A DNA stretch of 64,000 bases, from NCBI RefSeq assembly GCF_008151785.1, contig NZ_CP036523.1, positions 2,344,019-2,408,018 of the forward strand. Reading direction: 5' to 3'. The position numbers and the translations under genes were made by a program. This stretch comes from Peptacetobacter hiranonis (GTDB lineage: Bacteria > Bacillota > Clostridia > Peptostreptococcales > Peptostreptococcaceae). The notes beneath the pieces were generated by a model, which ran no database searches, was not told the origin of the DNA, and saw only the letters and a program-made list of their open reading frames with translations. Position 1 is the first letter of the stretch. Every line of letters starts with the position of its first letter. This document shows, piece by piece, positions 10,902-23,061 of this stretch.

Positions 10902-11582
10902 TTATATGTGGAATTTTCCATCAAATAATTTCATATCTAGTGCTATAGACATATCTTCGTATCTTTTCATCATCCTTTTGTAGAGCATATTTACCAATAG
11001 TCCCAATGAATTGTACGAGTTTTTCATTCCCATATACCCCATTTTCATTTCCTGAGATTTGTATATTTCGTGTACTTCTTCTAAGAATATGAATATAAAT
11101 CTGTAGATAAGCATAGCAATTTCTATTACATTGTCTGGTATGTGTAGTTTTTTAAATACTTGTATTAGCTGGTTAAACGGTGTTGTCAGCATCAAGAAAT
11201 ATACACATGTTAGACACGATATTGATCTTGCTAGTATTTTTAATGCACTAGAAAGTCCAAATTTTGATATTCCTATATATGTACTTCCAATAGTAAAATA
11301 TGTCAACATATCTGTTTTTTCTGTGGATATGCTTATGATTATAGCCAGTATGCTCATTATCATAAAGATTAATGGGATTGAAAGTAGCTTTAGATATTCA
11401 CTTATCCCCATTTTGGATGTAGATAGTATTATTATTGACATTGTAGCTATTATAGCTATTTGATATACTGGATTTTCTATTATTAATGATATTATTAAAA
11501 ATAGTATGGAGAATATTGTTTTTATGTATGGATTTTTTTCGCTAAGACTGTTTGTGTATGCGTATTTATCTATTATTAGCAT
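10902..11582 (-). CDS. cbiQ: Cobalt ECF transporter transmembrane protein CbiQ
   Basis: A 226-residue polytopic membrane protein, the T component that couples CbiO to the CbiMN substrate unit. It has about five hydrophobic segments between residues 20 and 165. In the C-terminal cytoplasmic part the stretch SQEMKMGYMGMKNS (about 185-200) resembles the coupling-helix region (A-R-G and related motifs) of EcfT/CbiQ proteins. AGGAGG precedes the ATG at 11582. The position between cbiN and cbiO is the usual operon order. Confidence 0.9.
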   Translation of the reverse strand: MLIIDKYAYTNSLSEKNPYIKTIFSILFLIISLIIENPVYQIAIIATMSIIILSTSKMGISEYLKLLSIPLIFMIMSILAIIISISTEKTDMLTYFTIGSTYIGISKFGLSSALKILARSISCLTCVYFLMLTTPFNQLIQVFKKLHIPDNVIEIAMLIYRFIFIFLEEVHEIYKSQEMKMGYMGMKNSYNSLGLLVNMLYKRMMKRYEDMSIALDMKLFDGKFHI

Positions 11583-11612
11583 TTCTATTCTCCTCCTTTT
11601 ATTTTAGATATT

Positions 11613-11637
11613 AGAAAAGCTGCAAGTAATGCAGCTC
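11613..11637 (-). terminator. Weak hairpin between cbiN and cbiQ, possible partial terminator
   Basis: The perfect arms AGCTGCA (11618-11624) and TGCAGCT (11630-11636) with a five-base loop are followed on the minus strand by TTTTC. The stem is short, so it may only reduce transcription of cbiQO relative to cbiMN, or act in mRNA processing. Confidence 0.45.
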
Positions 11638-11684
11638 TCCCTAATTATTATTATACTTTTTATGTTATTAATTGTCATTTTTTA

Positions 11685-12026
11685 TTATTCTTTATCGTCG
11701 CTTTTTTCACTTGTTTTTGCTTCAAGTTCTTTTCTCATTTCTTCTCTTCCAGATTTTTTACCTTTTAAGTTACCTAGTATATAACCTATTATTCCTGCTC
11801 CAAATGCAGCCTGAGTTGAGAATAATAAACTTTCTATTTCTCCACTTGGTGGTTCATAGAAACTCGCAAACCATGGTTCATATTCTGGATTTATTTCTGT
11901 TATTGCTTCCTCAGCGTGACCATCAGCTCCTCCGTATTCAGCACCTGGGTTTACTACTAGTGGAAGTACTATTAATGCTATTGCTAATATTATTAGTAAT
12001 ATGTTAGTTTTAGTTGTTTTTGACAT
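11685..12026 (-). CDS. cbiN: Cobalt transport protein CbiN
   Basis: A small two-span membrane protein (113 residues from the ATG at 12026). An AAGGAG ribosome-binding site lies nine bases before that ATG, which makes the in-frame ATG at 12053 unlikely. It has a first membrane segment at residues 8-27, an extracytoplasmic loop with the CbiN-typical E-I-x-P-x-YEPWF and [12 protein letters not shown] motifs, a second membrane segment (about 73-92) and a charged Lys/Glu-rich tail. CbiN assists Co2+ loading of CbiM. The start lies inside the end of cbiM (17-base overlap), which suggests translational coupling. Confidence 0.92.
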   Translation of the reverse strand: MSKTTKTNILLIILAIALIVLPLVVNPGAEYGGADGHAEEAITEINPEYEPWFASFYEPPSGEIESLLFSTQAAFGAGIIGYILGNLKGKKSGREEMRKELEAKTSEKSDDKE

Positions 12027-12741
12027 TAAAATCAACTCCTTCCACATTTTCAACTATTAGGTTGTATACGATTACTGTTAATATACCTTCTGCTATTGCT
12101 ATTGGAACCTGAGTTACAAAGAATATTCCTAAGAATTTTATAGCAGATGCCATTACTCCACCTGTAGCAGCTGGGAATGCAAATGCAAGCTGGAATGATG
12201 TTACAGTGTATGTAGCTAAGTCTCCAAGTGCTGCAGCTAAGAATACATTTACTTTTCTATTTTTGCATACTTTTTCCATCCCTTTGAATATAAGATATGA
12301 TACTATAGGTCCAACTATTGCCATTGAGAATGCATTTGCACCTAATGTAGTTAAACCACCATGAGCAAGTAATATTGCCTGGAATAATAATACTATTGTA
12401 CCAAGTACAACTGTTACTCCTGGTCCAAATAATATTGCACTTAGGCCTACACCTGTTGGATGTGAGCAACTTCCATTAACTGATGGAATTTTAAGAGCTG
12501 ATAGTACAAATACGAAAGCTCCACATAAAGCTAATAGTACTTTTTTCTTTGGCTCTTCTTTCACTATTTTGTTGATTGATCTTATACCAACTATGAAGAA
12601 AGGTATAAATACTATAGTCCATATTAAAGACCACTGCTTTGGAAGGAATCCTTCCATGATGTGCATTGCACTAGACTGTACTGGATTTAAAACCACTAGC
12701 ATAAGTGCAGCTGCAAGAACTGATTTCATCTTTTCTTTCAT
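12010..12741 (-). CDS. cbiM: Cobalt ECF transporter S component CbiM
   Basis: A 243-residue substrate-binding membrane protein of the CbiMNQO cobalt importer. An N-terminal signal sequence ends near SSA, exposing the conserved MHIMEGFLP motif (about residues 26-34). In the family, the N-terminal Met-His after processing is part of the metal site (known from NikM/CbiM structures). The [17 protein letters not shown] segment (about 91-107) carries a further conserved His. Six to seven membrane segments follow. GGAGAG precedes the start. It is the first gene of the operon and is directly preceded by the cobalamin riboswitch and its terminator. Substrate specificity for cobalt, rather than nickel, is supported by that riboswitch. 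Confidence 0.94.
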   Translation of the reverse strand: MKEKMKSVLAAALMLVVLNPVQSSAMHIMEGFLPKQWSLIWTIVFIPFFIVGIRSINKIVKEEPKKKVLLALCGAFVFVLSALKIPSVNGSCSHPTGVGLSAILFGPGVTVVLGTIVLLFQAILLAHGGLTTLGANAFSMAIVGPIVSYLIFKGMEKVCKNRKVNVFLAAALGDLATYTVTSFQLAFAFPAATGGVMASAIKFLGIFFVTQVPIAIAEGILTVIVYNLIVENVEGVDFNVKNN

Positions 12742-12844
12742 TTTTCTCTCCTTTGATTATATATATTTTAAGACATTCAAATATAAAAGAGAGATTTGTT
12801 TCAAGAATTTTTGTTTAATCAACCTACTCTAAAATAATTCAAAA

Positions 12845-12875
12845 ATAAAAAGTCCTACAAAAACTGCAGGACTCA
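12845..12875 (-). terminator. Riboswitch-controlled terminator in the cbiM leader
   Basis: On the minus strand AGTCCTGCA pairs with TGTAGGACT across a GTTTT loop, followed by TTTTTATTTTT. It lies between the cobalamin aptamer and cbiM, 100 bases before the start codon, and is the obvious expression platform: with cobalamin bound the operon is expected to be shut off. Confidence 0.85.
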
Positions 12876-12967
12876 GAAATTTCTATATAATATCTTCTCA
12901 AAATCAAAAATTAGCTTTTCTGATACTATATTTTCAAGAAACTTTCCCCATCCCCGAAGAAATTTAC

Positions 12968-13137
12968 TCTATATTTTCGGCAAGTCTCCTGGCTTTGCTT
13001 CATCCTACTCATTAACCTTCCCATAATTTATAATTACAGTGGCTTTATTCTAACTTTCGTCAGCTTCACAGTAACGGGGGCTGCTCAGGTCTTTCACCTG
13101 ATTCCTTATTAATTCCTTGCGGAAACCGAAAACTATT
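12968..13137 (-). promoter_or_regulatory. Cobalamin riboswitch
   Basis: Read on the minus strand, the leader has the hallmarks of the cobalamin aptamer. GCCACTG is at about 13044-13038. The B12-box region GAAGCAAAGCCAGGAGACTT is near 13000-12980. A GGTGAAAGACCTGAGCAGCC element sits upstream of them. The outer stem is formed by TTTTCGG (near 13130) and CCGAAAA (near 12977). It controls cbiMNQO, which imports the cobalt needed to make cobalamin. A -10 TATAAT at 13169-13164 with a weak -35 (TGTAAT, 17 bases upstream) is a plausible promoter. Confidence 0.93.
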
Positions 13138-13203
13138 TATATTCAATTTGTCTTATTAACTTTATTATACTATAGTTTTTTATATTATTACATAAAAAAA
13201 GAT

Positions 13204-13322
<119 letters not shown>

Positions 13323-13343
13323 AATCTTTATTTTCAGAGATTG

Positions 13344-13368
13344 TACTCTGAAAACTACATACATATTA
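13344..13368 (-). other. 3' arm of the 23S rRNA processing stem
   Basis: This 25-base stretch is the near-perfect reverse complement of 16366-16390 (2 mismatches), so the two flanks of the 23S precursor can pair into a long helix. In bacteria such helices are the RNase III-type processing sites. Both arms share the core TTTGAAAACT or a close variant of it with the 16S arms. Confidence 0.75.
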
Positions 13369-13392
13369 ATCAAATTACCAAATATTTTCTTG

Positions 13393-16292
<2,900 letters not shown>

Positions 16293-16365
16293 GTTACAGT
16301 TGATATTTTTTTATAAGGTTATCGTCCTTATTTATCACATTAAGGAAATAAATGATGTCATATCA

Positions 16366-16390
16366 TAATATATATGTAGTTTTCAAAGTA
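16366..16390 (-). other. 5' arm of the 23S rRNA processing stem
   Basis: Complementary to 13344-13368 (see that entry). It lies between tRNA-Ala and the 5' end of the 23S gene, only four bases beyond the tRNA 3' end on the minus strand. Confidence 0.75.
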
Positions 16391-16394
16391 CAAA

Positions 16395-16470
16395 TGGTGG
16401 AGATGAGGAGATTCGAACTCCTGACCCCTTGCTTGCAAGGCAAGTGCTCTCCCAACTGAGCTACACCCCC
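16395..16470 (-). tRNA. tRNA-Ala (anticodon TGC)
   Basis: A 76-base tRNA on the minus strand with a full cloverleaf: acceptor GGGGGTG, D arm GCTCAGTTGGGAGAGC, anticodon stem CTTGC/GCAAG with TGC in the loop, T arm AGGAGTTCGAATCTCCT, and an encoded CCA 3' end. It sits in the 16S-23S spacer, a standard place for tRNA-Ala in Firmicutes. No tRNA-Ile accompanies it. Confidence 0.98.
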
Positions 16471-16488
16471 ATATTAAGTTTGTATAAA

Positions 16489-16511
16489 CTTTCAAAACTG
16501 AACAGCAGATA
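16489..16511 (-). other. 3' arm of the 16S rRNA processing stem
   Basis: A 23-base segment that is the reverse complement of 18181-18203 (one mismatch). The two flank the 16S gene and can form the precursor helix cut during maturation. Confidence 0.78.
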
Positions 16512-16519
16512 ATTCTCCC

Positions 16520-18027
<1,508 letters not shown>

Positions 18028-18180
18028 ATTCTTCGAATTTTATATCGCCAACGAATTCTTCGCTAATGCTCAAAATTCTGTTGCTCAAAATAAAATCAGT
18101 TTGTTATATCCGCTCAGATGTTATCTCAAAATATCTGGCATGGTTTGTATGGCGTTCGAACTATTTGTTCGAACTAAATA

Positions 18181-18203
18181 TATCTGCTGTTCAGTTTTCA
18201 AAG
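18181..18203 (-). other. 5' arm of the 16S rRNA processing stem
   Basis: Pairs with 16489-16511. It contains CTTTGAAAACTGAACAG, a motif common in Firmicute rRNA leaders and spacers. Confidence 0.78.
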
Positions 18204-18262
18204 TTCATTTAAAACTTTCGTTTTATTTTTTATTTTCTTGCCCTCTCTCAAGGACAAGTATT

Positions 18263-18291
18263 ATATTATCATCTTTTATTTTTATCGTCAA
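18263..18291 (-). promoter_or_regulatory. rRNA operon promoter
   Basis: On the minus strand TTGACG (18291-18286) and TAATAT (18268-18263) are separated by 17 bases. The distance to the 16S 5' end (about 240 bases) is normal for an rRNA leader. An A/T-rich upstream element follows beyond the -35 box. Confidence 0.8.
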
Positions 18292-18399
18292 CACTTTTTT
18301 AAAACTTTTTTACTTATTTTTTATTCTATACTAATAAAAGCTAGAAATATACACCTTTTCATTGGCATAATATTTTTTTAAATTAATATAATACTTTAT

Positions 18400-18440
18400 A
18401 AAAAAGGATTAAATTAATAAAAAATAATTTAATCCTTTAT
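18400..18440 (-). terminator. Intrinsic terminator after the substrate-binding lipoprotein gene
   Basis: The arms AAAGGATTAAATTA (18403-) and TAATTTAATCCTTT (-18438) pair over a short loop. Minus-strand transcripts end in TTTTTT. It lies 13 bases past the stop codon. Confidence 0.85.
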
Positions 18441-18452
18441 ACATTCTATACA

Positions 18453-19412
18453 TTATCTTTTCATCATACTATTTTCTAACATACTCAAGTCAAACATATT
18501 TTCTATATTTGGTATATTATCTATCATCCCTATTTCTTTCATTTTTTCAGCTAACTTTTTAACTTCTTCTATCATTTCTGGAGAAATATCTGTAGAAAGT
18601 TCTATATTATCAATAGACTTTTCTAAATATTTCTTATCTATTCCAAATTCTGCTACCTTATTTATTCTATCTTCTTTGCTCATCATAAGATGATTAGTTG
18701 ACTTAACATGTTTATCCATAAGTTCCCGCATTTTTTCAGGATTATCCTTTATATTTTCTTCTGTTGCAATTATTGCTGTATTTAAAGGAACTATCTCATC
18801 TGACTTATAATCAATTACTTTTCCAAATCCATCTTCTAATGCTATCGAAACATATGGCTCTTCTCCACAAAATGCATCTATATTTCCACCACTAAGCTCC
18901 TTAGTCATAGATTCCAAATCCATTTCTTTAAATTTAACGTCCTTCTTGATATCTATTCCTTTTTCTTTTAATTCATTCGCTAGCTTCACATATTCAATAC
19001 TTTCAGGGAAATATCCTATAGTTTTTCCTTTTAAATCTTCTATATTCTCTATTCCACTATCTTTTTTAACAACTAATGCAGATCCTCCATTAGACATCCC
19101 TGCTATAACTTTTATATCTTCTCCCTTTTCTGCTGCCTTTATTGCACTTATCCAGTTAGTAGCAGCTATATCCAACTTTCCTGAAATAACAGTATCTTTC
19201 ATCTCATCATATCCTTCAAAAGTATTTACCTCTAAATTCTCACTTTCATCAGAAAACTCATCATAAAAAAATGGCTGTATTATATTAACACTTTCTAAAG
19301 CTCCAACTGTCATTTTTTTAGAATCTGAACTTACTGATTTTCCACTACATCCAACTAAAGCTCCTGCTACTATTGCCGAAGAAAGTATAACGCTCAATAA
19401 TTTTTTATTCAT
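18453..19412 (-). CDS. ABC transporter substrate-binding lipoprotein, NMT1/SsuA-like
   Basis: A 319-residue secreted lipoprotein; the lipobox LVGC places the lipidated Cys at residue 22. The mature part follows the NMT1/SsuA-type periplasmic-binding fold: VGALESVNIIQPFF, an AATNWISAI segment, IEDLKGKTIGYFP and a G-G-NIDAFCGEEPYVS segment that usually lines the ligand pocket. Family members bind taurine, alkanesulfonates, thiamine precursors or nitrate. No permease or ATPase gene is adjacent (the neighbour across the intergenic region is divergent and unrelated), so it is an orphan receptor whose transporter is elsewhere. The ligand cannot be read from the sequence. Confidence 0.82.
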   Translation of the reverse strand: MNKKLLSVILSSAIVAGALVGCSGKSVSSDSKKMTVGALESVNIIQPFFYDEFSDESENLEVNTFEGYDEMKDTVISGKLDIAATNWISAIKAAEKGEDIKVIAGMSNGGSALVVKKDSGIENIEDLKGKTIGYFPESIEYVKLANELKEKGIDIKKDVKFKEMDLESMTKELSGGNIDAFCGEEPYVSIALEDGFGKVIDYKSDEIVPLNTAIIATEENIKDNPEKMRELMDKHVKSTNHLMMSKEDRINKVAEFGIDKKYLEKSIDNIELSTDISPEMIEEVKKLAEKMKEIGMIDNIPNIENMFDLSMLENSMMKR

Positions 19413-19706
19413 ATTTTTTCTCCTTACATATCTTTTATTTTCATTTAAAAATATACATTAAAATTATATATTCTTTAAAAGATTTTACCCACTTATAGAT
19501 AGACATTATCATAATTTTTATATTTATTACAGCAACAATCAAATTTTACTATATCATTCACTATAATTATACACAAATTTAAACCATTAACATCAAAATA
19601 TGTAGTATAATACTATATACTTGGATGTTTATTGTATAATAAAATATCCTAATCAATCTAAATATTTGACGGATTAAAATTAACCGTTTGAAAAGGAGGA
19701 ATTGTT
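19413..19706. other. Divergent intergenic region
   Basis: About 290 bases between the lipoprotein gene (minus) and the hemolysin III-type gene (plus). It must hold both promoters. I see several TATAAT-like boxes (for example near 19605 and 19635) but no clear regulator site or riboswitch. Confidence 0.4.
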
Positions 19707-20357
19707 TTGAGTTTCAATTATGTAAGAGAACCTGGCAATGGATTCACTCACTTATTTGGTGCTATTTTGTCCTTTATTGGACTTCTAGCATTAGTTATTA
19801 AAACATCTATCGTAATGCCTACTCCATTAGCTATAGCCTCTGTGATAATTTTTGGAATAAGTATGATTCTTTTATATACAGCTTCTACTGTGTATCATTT
19901 GGTTATTTCTTCAGATAAAGTTATCGCTTGGCTGAGAAAAATAGATCATTCTATGATATTCGTATTAATAGCTGGTTCATATGCACCATTTTGTATGATT
20001 TCATTAAAAGGCAATGGAGGATATGCTTTATTTGCAATAGTCAGCATTGCAGCTATAGCAGGTGTATGTTTCAAACTAATTTGGTTTAAATGCCCTCGTT
20101 GGATTTCTACAATTATATACATTGCGATGGGTTGGGTTTCTGTAGCACTTATAGTACCTCTTTACCACGCACTTTCATTTAGTGGACTTATGCTACTTGT
20201 TGGAGGAGGACTTTTCTACACAATAGGTGCTGTAATATATGCTACTAAGCCAAAGCTTTTAGAATTTAAACATTTCGGTTTCCACGAAATTTTCCATATA
20301 TTTATAATCCTTGGAAGTCTATGCCACTTCTTATGTGTATTCTTCTATGTTTTATAA
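19707..20357 (+). CDS. Hemolysin III / PAQR family membrane protein
   Basis: A 216-residue integral membrane protein with seven predicted spans. The start is a TTG codon: AAAGGAGG lies eight bases upstream (19692-19699) and no better ATG exists. Family motifs are present: EPGNGFTHLFGA at the N-terminus, STVYHL (about 70), R-x-DHSMIFVLIAGSYAPF (about 82-97) and FHEIFHIFIILGSLCHF (about 192-208). The conserved Ser, Asp and His residues are the metal-coordinating set of the PAQR/CREST superfamily. Bacterial members are linked to membrane homeostasis; hemolytic activity is not established for most of them. It is a monocistronic gene. Confidence 0.9.
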   Translation: MSFNYVREPGNGFTHLFGAILSFIGLLALVIKTSIVMPTPLAIASVIIFGISMILLYTASTVYHLVISSDKVIAWLRKIDHSMIFVLIAGSYAPFCMISLKGNGGYALFAIVSIAAIAGVCFKLIWFKCPRWISTIIYIAMGWVSVALIVPLYHALSFSGLMLLVGGGLFYTIGAVIYATKPKLLEFKHFGFHEIFHIFIILGSLCHFLCVFFYVL

Positions 20358-20396
20358 ATTATTGTATTGATATTTTATACTATTCATTGATATAAT

Positions 20397-20433
20397 TAGT
20401 TGATATGTCTGAAAGATGTATCAACTATTTTTT
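20397..20433 (+). terminator. Intrinsic terminator between the hemolysin III-type and DUF1097 genes
   Basis: TAGTTGATA (20397-20405) pairs with TATCAACTA (20419-20427), followed by TTTTTT. It ends only 15 bases before the DUF1097 start codon, so it may also act as a leader attenuator for that gene. Confidence 0.8.
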
Positions 20434-20447
20434 ATAAGGAGAAATAT

Positions 20448-20915
20448 ATGTCAAAAAAATTATCTAATAATACTCTATCAGCTTTTGCAACAGCTCTTCT
20501 TTGTACTATTTGGATGGTTATTGCAAATGCAACAGGTCTTTTAGGTTGGGCTGGTTTTGCAGGATGTACAGCTTACTTTGCTGGTCCTAAAAAAGGTGTT
20601 TCTGCACTTCCTCTTACTTTTGCTTGTGTTGGAAGTGGTGTAGCTTATGCTTTAATATCAGTTCATTTAGGAAGTCAAATAGACTTTGCTCAGATAGGTC
20701 TTGTATTTACATTTGTAACTACATTCCTTATGTGTGCAGGTGGAAAAATAGGTATAATATCATTCGTTCCAGGAGCATTCATGGGTTCATTCTCTACATT
20801 TGCAGCTGGTGGCGATTTTATGATAATACCATCTATAGCAGCTGGAATAATATTAGGACTATGTTGTGATACTTTAGGTAAAAAATTATGTGCTATATTT
20901 GGCTCAGAAGAATAA
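20448..20915 (+). CDS. DUF1097 family membrane protein
   Basis: A 155-residue integral membrane protein. The ATG at 20448 has an AAGGAG ribosome-binding site; an in-frame ATG at 20400 would lie within the preceding terminator hairpin and is rejected. The protein is almost entirely hydrophobic, with Gly/Ala-rich helices and the pattern GWAGFAGCTAYFAGPKKG (about 30-47), which I recognise as the DUF1097 (YcdZ-like) family. Function is unknown in the family. It is flanked by terminators on both sides, hence a single-gene unit. Confidence 0.78.
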   Translation: MSKKLSNNTLSAFATALLCTIWMVIANATGLLGWAGFAGCTAYFAGPKKGVSALPLTFACVGSGVAYALISVHLGSQIDFAQIGLVFTFVTTFLMCAGGKIGIISFVPGAFMGSFSTFAAGGDFMIIPSIAAGIILGLCCDTLGKKLCAIFGSEE

Positions 20916-20923
20916 ATTAAGCT

Positions 20924-20960
20924 AAAAAGAGGAGCTCGTTTCAAACGACCTCCTCTTTTT
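20924..20960 (+). terminator. Intrinsic terminator after the DUF1097 gene
   Basis: AAAAAGAGGAG and CTCCTCTTTTT arms, with inner TCGTTT/AAACGA pairing, make a strong 16-17 bp stem followed by a T run. It works on either strand. Confidence 0.88.
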
Positions 20961-21004
20961 CATTGTTTTCTTTTTTGAATCTTAAATCTTAACTTTATAT
21001 TTCA

Positions 21005-21032
21005 TATTGATTTCGCACCACCAAAATCAATA
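21005..21032. repeat. Inverted repeat downstream of the symporter gene
   Basis: The arms TATTGATTT and AAATCAATA are perfect and enclose a 10-base loop. There is no T-run, so it is not a classical terminator, although it is the only hairpin after the symporter stop codon at 21129. Confidence 0.45.
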
Positions 21033-21128
21033 CTACAAACTCACTTAATATATTCCGATTTTCCTATTATTTTAATCGATTAATTTTATACTTATAATTT
21101 TATGTTTAAGCAAATATAAATTTATATG

Positions 21129-22523
21129 CTATTTTTCATCTTTATTTGAATCGCCATTTACATATTTCTTATATATACCCATTACTACTCCACTAAGTGC
21201 AAATAATGCTATAGCATTTGGTATAACCATCAGACCATTGAAACAGTCAGCTAACTGCCAAACTAATTCAACTTTTAATGTAGATCCAACTATTATAAAT
21301 AATATAACTATTAAAGAATATATTTTTACTGCTTTCTGTCCGAATAAGTATTTTACGTTTATCCGTCCAAAGAAATGCCATCCAAGTATAGTAGAGAATG
21401 CAAAGAATAATAAACATACTGCTATAAATATATCTCCACCACTACCAAAAGTATTTACGAAAGCTGTCTGAGTAAGTGCTATACCTTCTTTTCCTGAATC
21501 TAAAACACCACTAGTTAATATAGAGAATGCTGTTAAATTTAGTATTATGAAAGTATCTATAAATACACTAACCATAGCTGTTAATCCCTGTTCATGAGGG
21601 TTTTTAGCTGCTGCTCTTGCATGTGCATGAGGTGTAGAACCCATACCAGCTTCATTAGAGAATAATCCTCTTGCTACACCGTAACGTATAGCTTCTTTTA
21701 TAGATATACCAACTGCACCACCAAGTACTGCCTTTGGATTGAATGCTCCAACTATTATCATTTTAAAAGCTTCAGGAACTTCTGATATATTCATTCCTAT
21801 TAAAGCTAAACTTCCTATTATATATACAAATGCCATTATAGGTACTATTTTTTCAACAACTGATGCTAATCTCTGTGTTCCACCTATAAATACAAATCCT
21901 GCTACTACAGCTATTAATAATCCAACTGTTATAGGAGGTATATTTATATTTCTACTTGCGAAAACTTCTGAAAATGCTGCACCTATTGAGTTTGACTGAA
22001 CCATATTACCCATAAATCCAAGTGCTAATATTATTAATACTGAGAATGTCGCTGCTAAGATTTTACCAAATTTTCCTGTAAATGCAGCTCTGATGTAGTA
22101 TACAGGTCCTCCTGTTACTTCGCCATCTACAACTGTTTTATATTTCTGAGCAAGAGTTGCTTCTGAATAAATTGTAGCCATTCCAAAGAATGCACTAAGC
22201 CACATCCAGAATATAGCCCCTGGTCCACCAGAAAGAAGTGCTGTAGCTGCACCAGTTAAGTTACCTGTACCAACCTGAGCCGCTATAGCTGTTGCTAATG
22301 ACTGGAAAGGTGTCATCTCACCGTGTTCTTTCTTTTCACCGTTTAATTTTAGGTTACCGAACACTAATCTGAAGCCCTCTCCAAATTTTCTAACCTGTAT
22401 AAATTTTAGTTTGAATGTGTAGTATATCCCAACTCCACATAAGATGAATAGTAGTAAGAAATTCCATAAGAATCCGTTTACGGCTACTACTACTTCTAAT
22501 AGATTGTCTAAAAATAATTCCAT
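21129..22523 (-). CDS. AGCS family sodium:alanine/glycine symporter
   Basis: A 464-residue membrane transporter with about ten to eleven spans that imports alanine or glycine with Na+. Family hallmarks are GTGNLTGAATALLSGGPGAIFWMW (read in two parts, about residues 84-107), FMGNMVQSNSI (about 170) and RGLFSNEAGMGSTPHAHA (about 288-305). The length is normal. The leader carries a glycine riboswitch and a hairpin 30 bases before the start codon, which makes glycine the probable substrate and signal. The preceding rRNA and lipoprotein regions are not linked to it. Confidence 0.94.
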   Translation of the reverse strand: MELFLDNLLEVVVAVNGFLWNFLLLFILCGVGIYYTFKLKFIQVRKFGEGFRLVFGNLKLNGEKKEHGEMTPFQSLATAIAAQVGTGNLTGAATALLSGGPGAIFWMWLSAFFGMATIYSEATLAQKYKTVVDGEVTGGPVYYIRAAFTGKFGKILAATFSVLIILALGFMGNMVQSNSIGAAFSEVFASRNINIPPITVGLLIAVVAGFVFIGGTQRLASVVEKIVPIMAFVYIIGSLALIGMNISEVPEAFKMIIVGAFNPKAVLGGAVGISIKEAIRYGVARGLFSNEAGMGSTPHAHARAAAKNPHEQGLTAMVSVFIDTFIILNLTAFSILTSGVLDSGKEGIALTQTAFVNTFGSGGDIFIAVCLLFFAFSTILGWHFFGRINVKYLFGQKAVKIYSLIVILFIIVGSTLKVELVWQLADCFNGLMVIPNAIALFALSGVVMGIYKKYVNGDSNKDEK

Positions 22524-22552
22524 GTTTTTACTCTCCTTTTCTTTTATTTTTT

Positions 22553-22585
22553 TGGAAATAAAAATAGAGCTGATATATCAGCTCC
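22553..22585 (-). terminator. Expression-platform hairpin of the glycine riboswitch
   Basis: GGAGCTGATATATCAGCTC folds on itself (22583-22565) and is followed on the minus strand by TATTTTTATTT. Its position directly after the aptamer suggests ligand-controlled termination. Confidence 0.72.
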
Positions 22586-22599
22586 AAAAATAAGAGTAG

Positions 22600-22730
22600 A
22601 ACATTTGCAAACAGACCTTAAAGATTTGATCTGCCTTACTGCTCTGTCCTTTTGCCTGAGAGATTTGCAAACTTAGTTTGCGTACACCTTCGGCGCCCCT
22701 TTTTTGGAGACTCTCCAGAGTTCCTAATAG
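22600..22730 (-). promoter_or_regulatory. Glycine riboswitch (single aptamer type)
   Basis: The minus strand carries the gcvT-type aptamer signature: CTCTGGAGAG at 22719-22710, AAAGGGGCGCCGAAGGTG near 22700-22685, CAAATCTCTCAGGCAAAAGG near 22670-22651 and GACAGAGCAG after it. Only one complete aptamer is seen; the following stretch GGCAGATC...GGTCTGTTTGC may be the helix-forming remnant (ghost) of a second. Glycine binding should switch expression of the downstream symporter. A terminator-like hairpin follows. Confidence 0.92.
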
Positions 22731-22828
22731 ATTTTTTATTAATTTTATAATTACAATTTATCTATCTGTTTAAATAATATCATCTATTTTGAGTAATTAC
22801 AACATTTTTTCTAAATTTATTGAAATTT

Positions 22829-22879
22829 TCAAAAAACACACATATTTCCTTTTTATTTTTAGGAAGTATGTGTGTTTTA
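22829..22879 (-). terminator. Intrinsic terminator of the cadC-cadA operon
   Basis: The minus-strand arms AAAACACACATA and TATGTGTGTTTT, extended by inner TTCC/GGAA pairing, form a long hairpin followed by TTTTTT. It lies about 185 bases beyond the ATPase stop codon at 23062; the 3' UTR between is AT-rich and gene-free. Confidence 0.8.
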
Positions 22880-23061
22880 ATATTGTTTTATTTATTTTTT
22901 AATGTATACAACCAATTTTTTTACAGTAGTAAAATTAGGAATACGTTATTTACAGAATGTTTAATTTATTAAACTTTTATTTTTTAAGTTACTAAACTAT
23001 TTTTACTATGTTATATTTCTATAATTTACATAAAAAATTATGTAATTCTATAAAAAATAAT

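Noticed and set aside
20400-20447. N-terminal extension of the DUF1097 protein
   Set aside because: The in-frame ATG at 20400 lies in the stem of an intrinsic terminator; AAGGAG supports the start at 20448.
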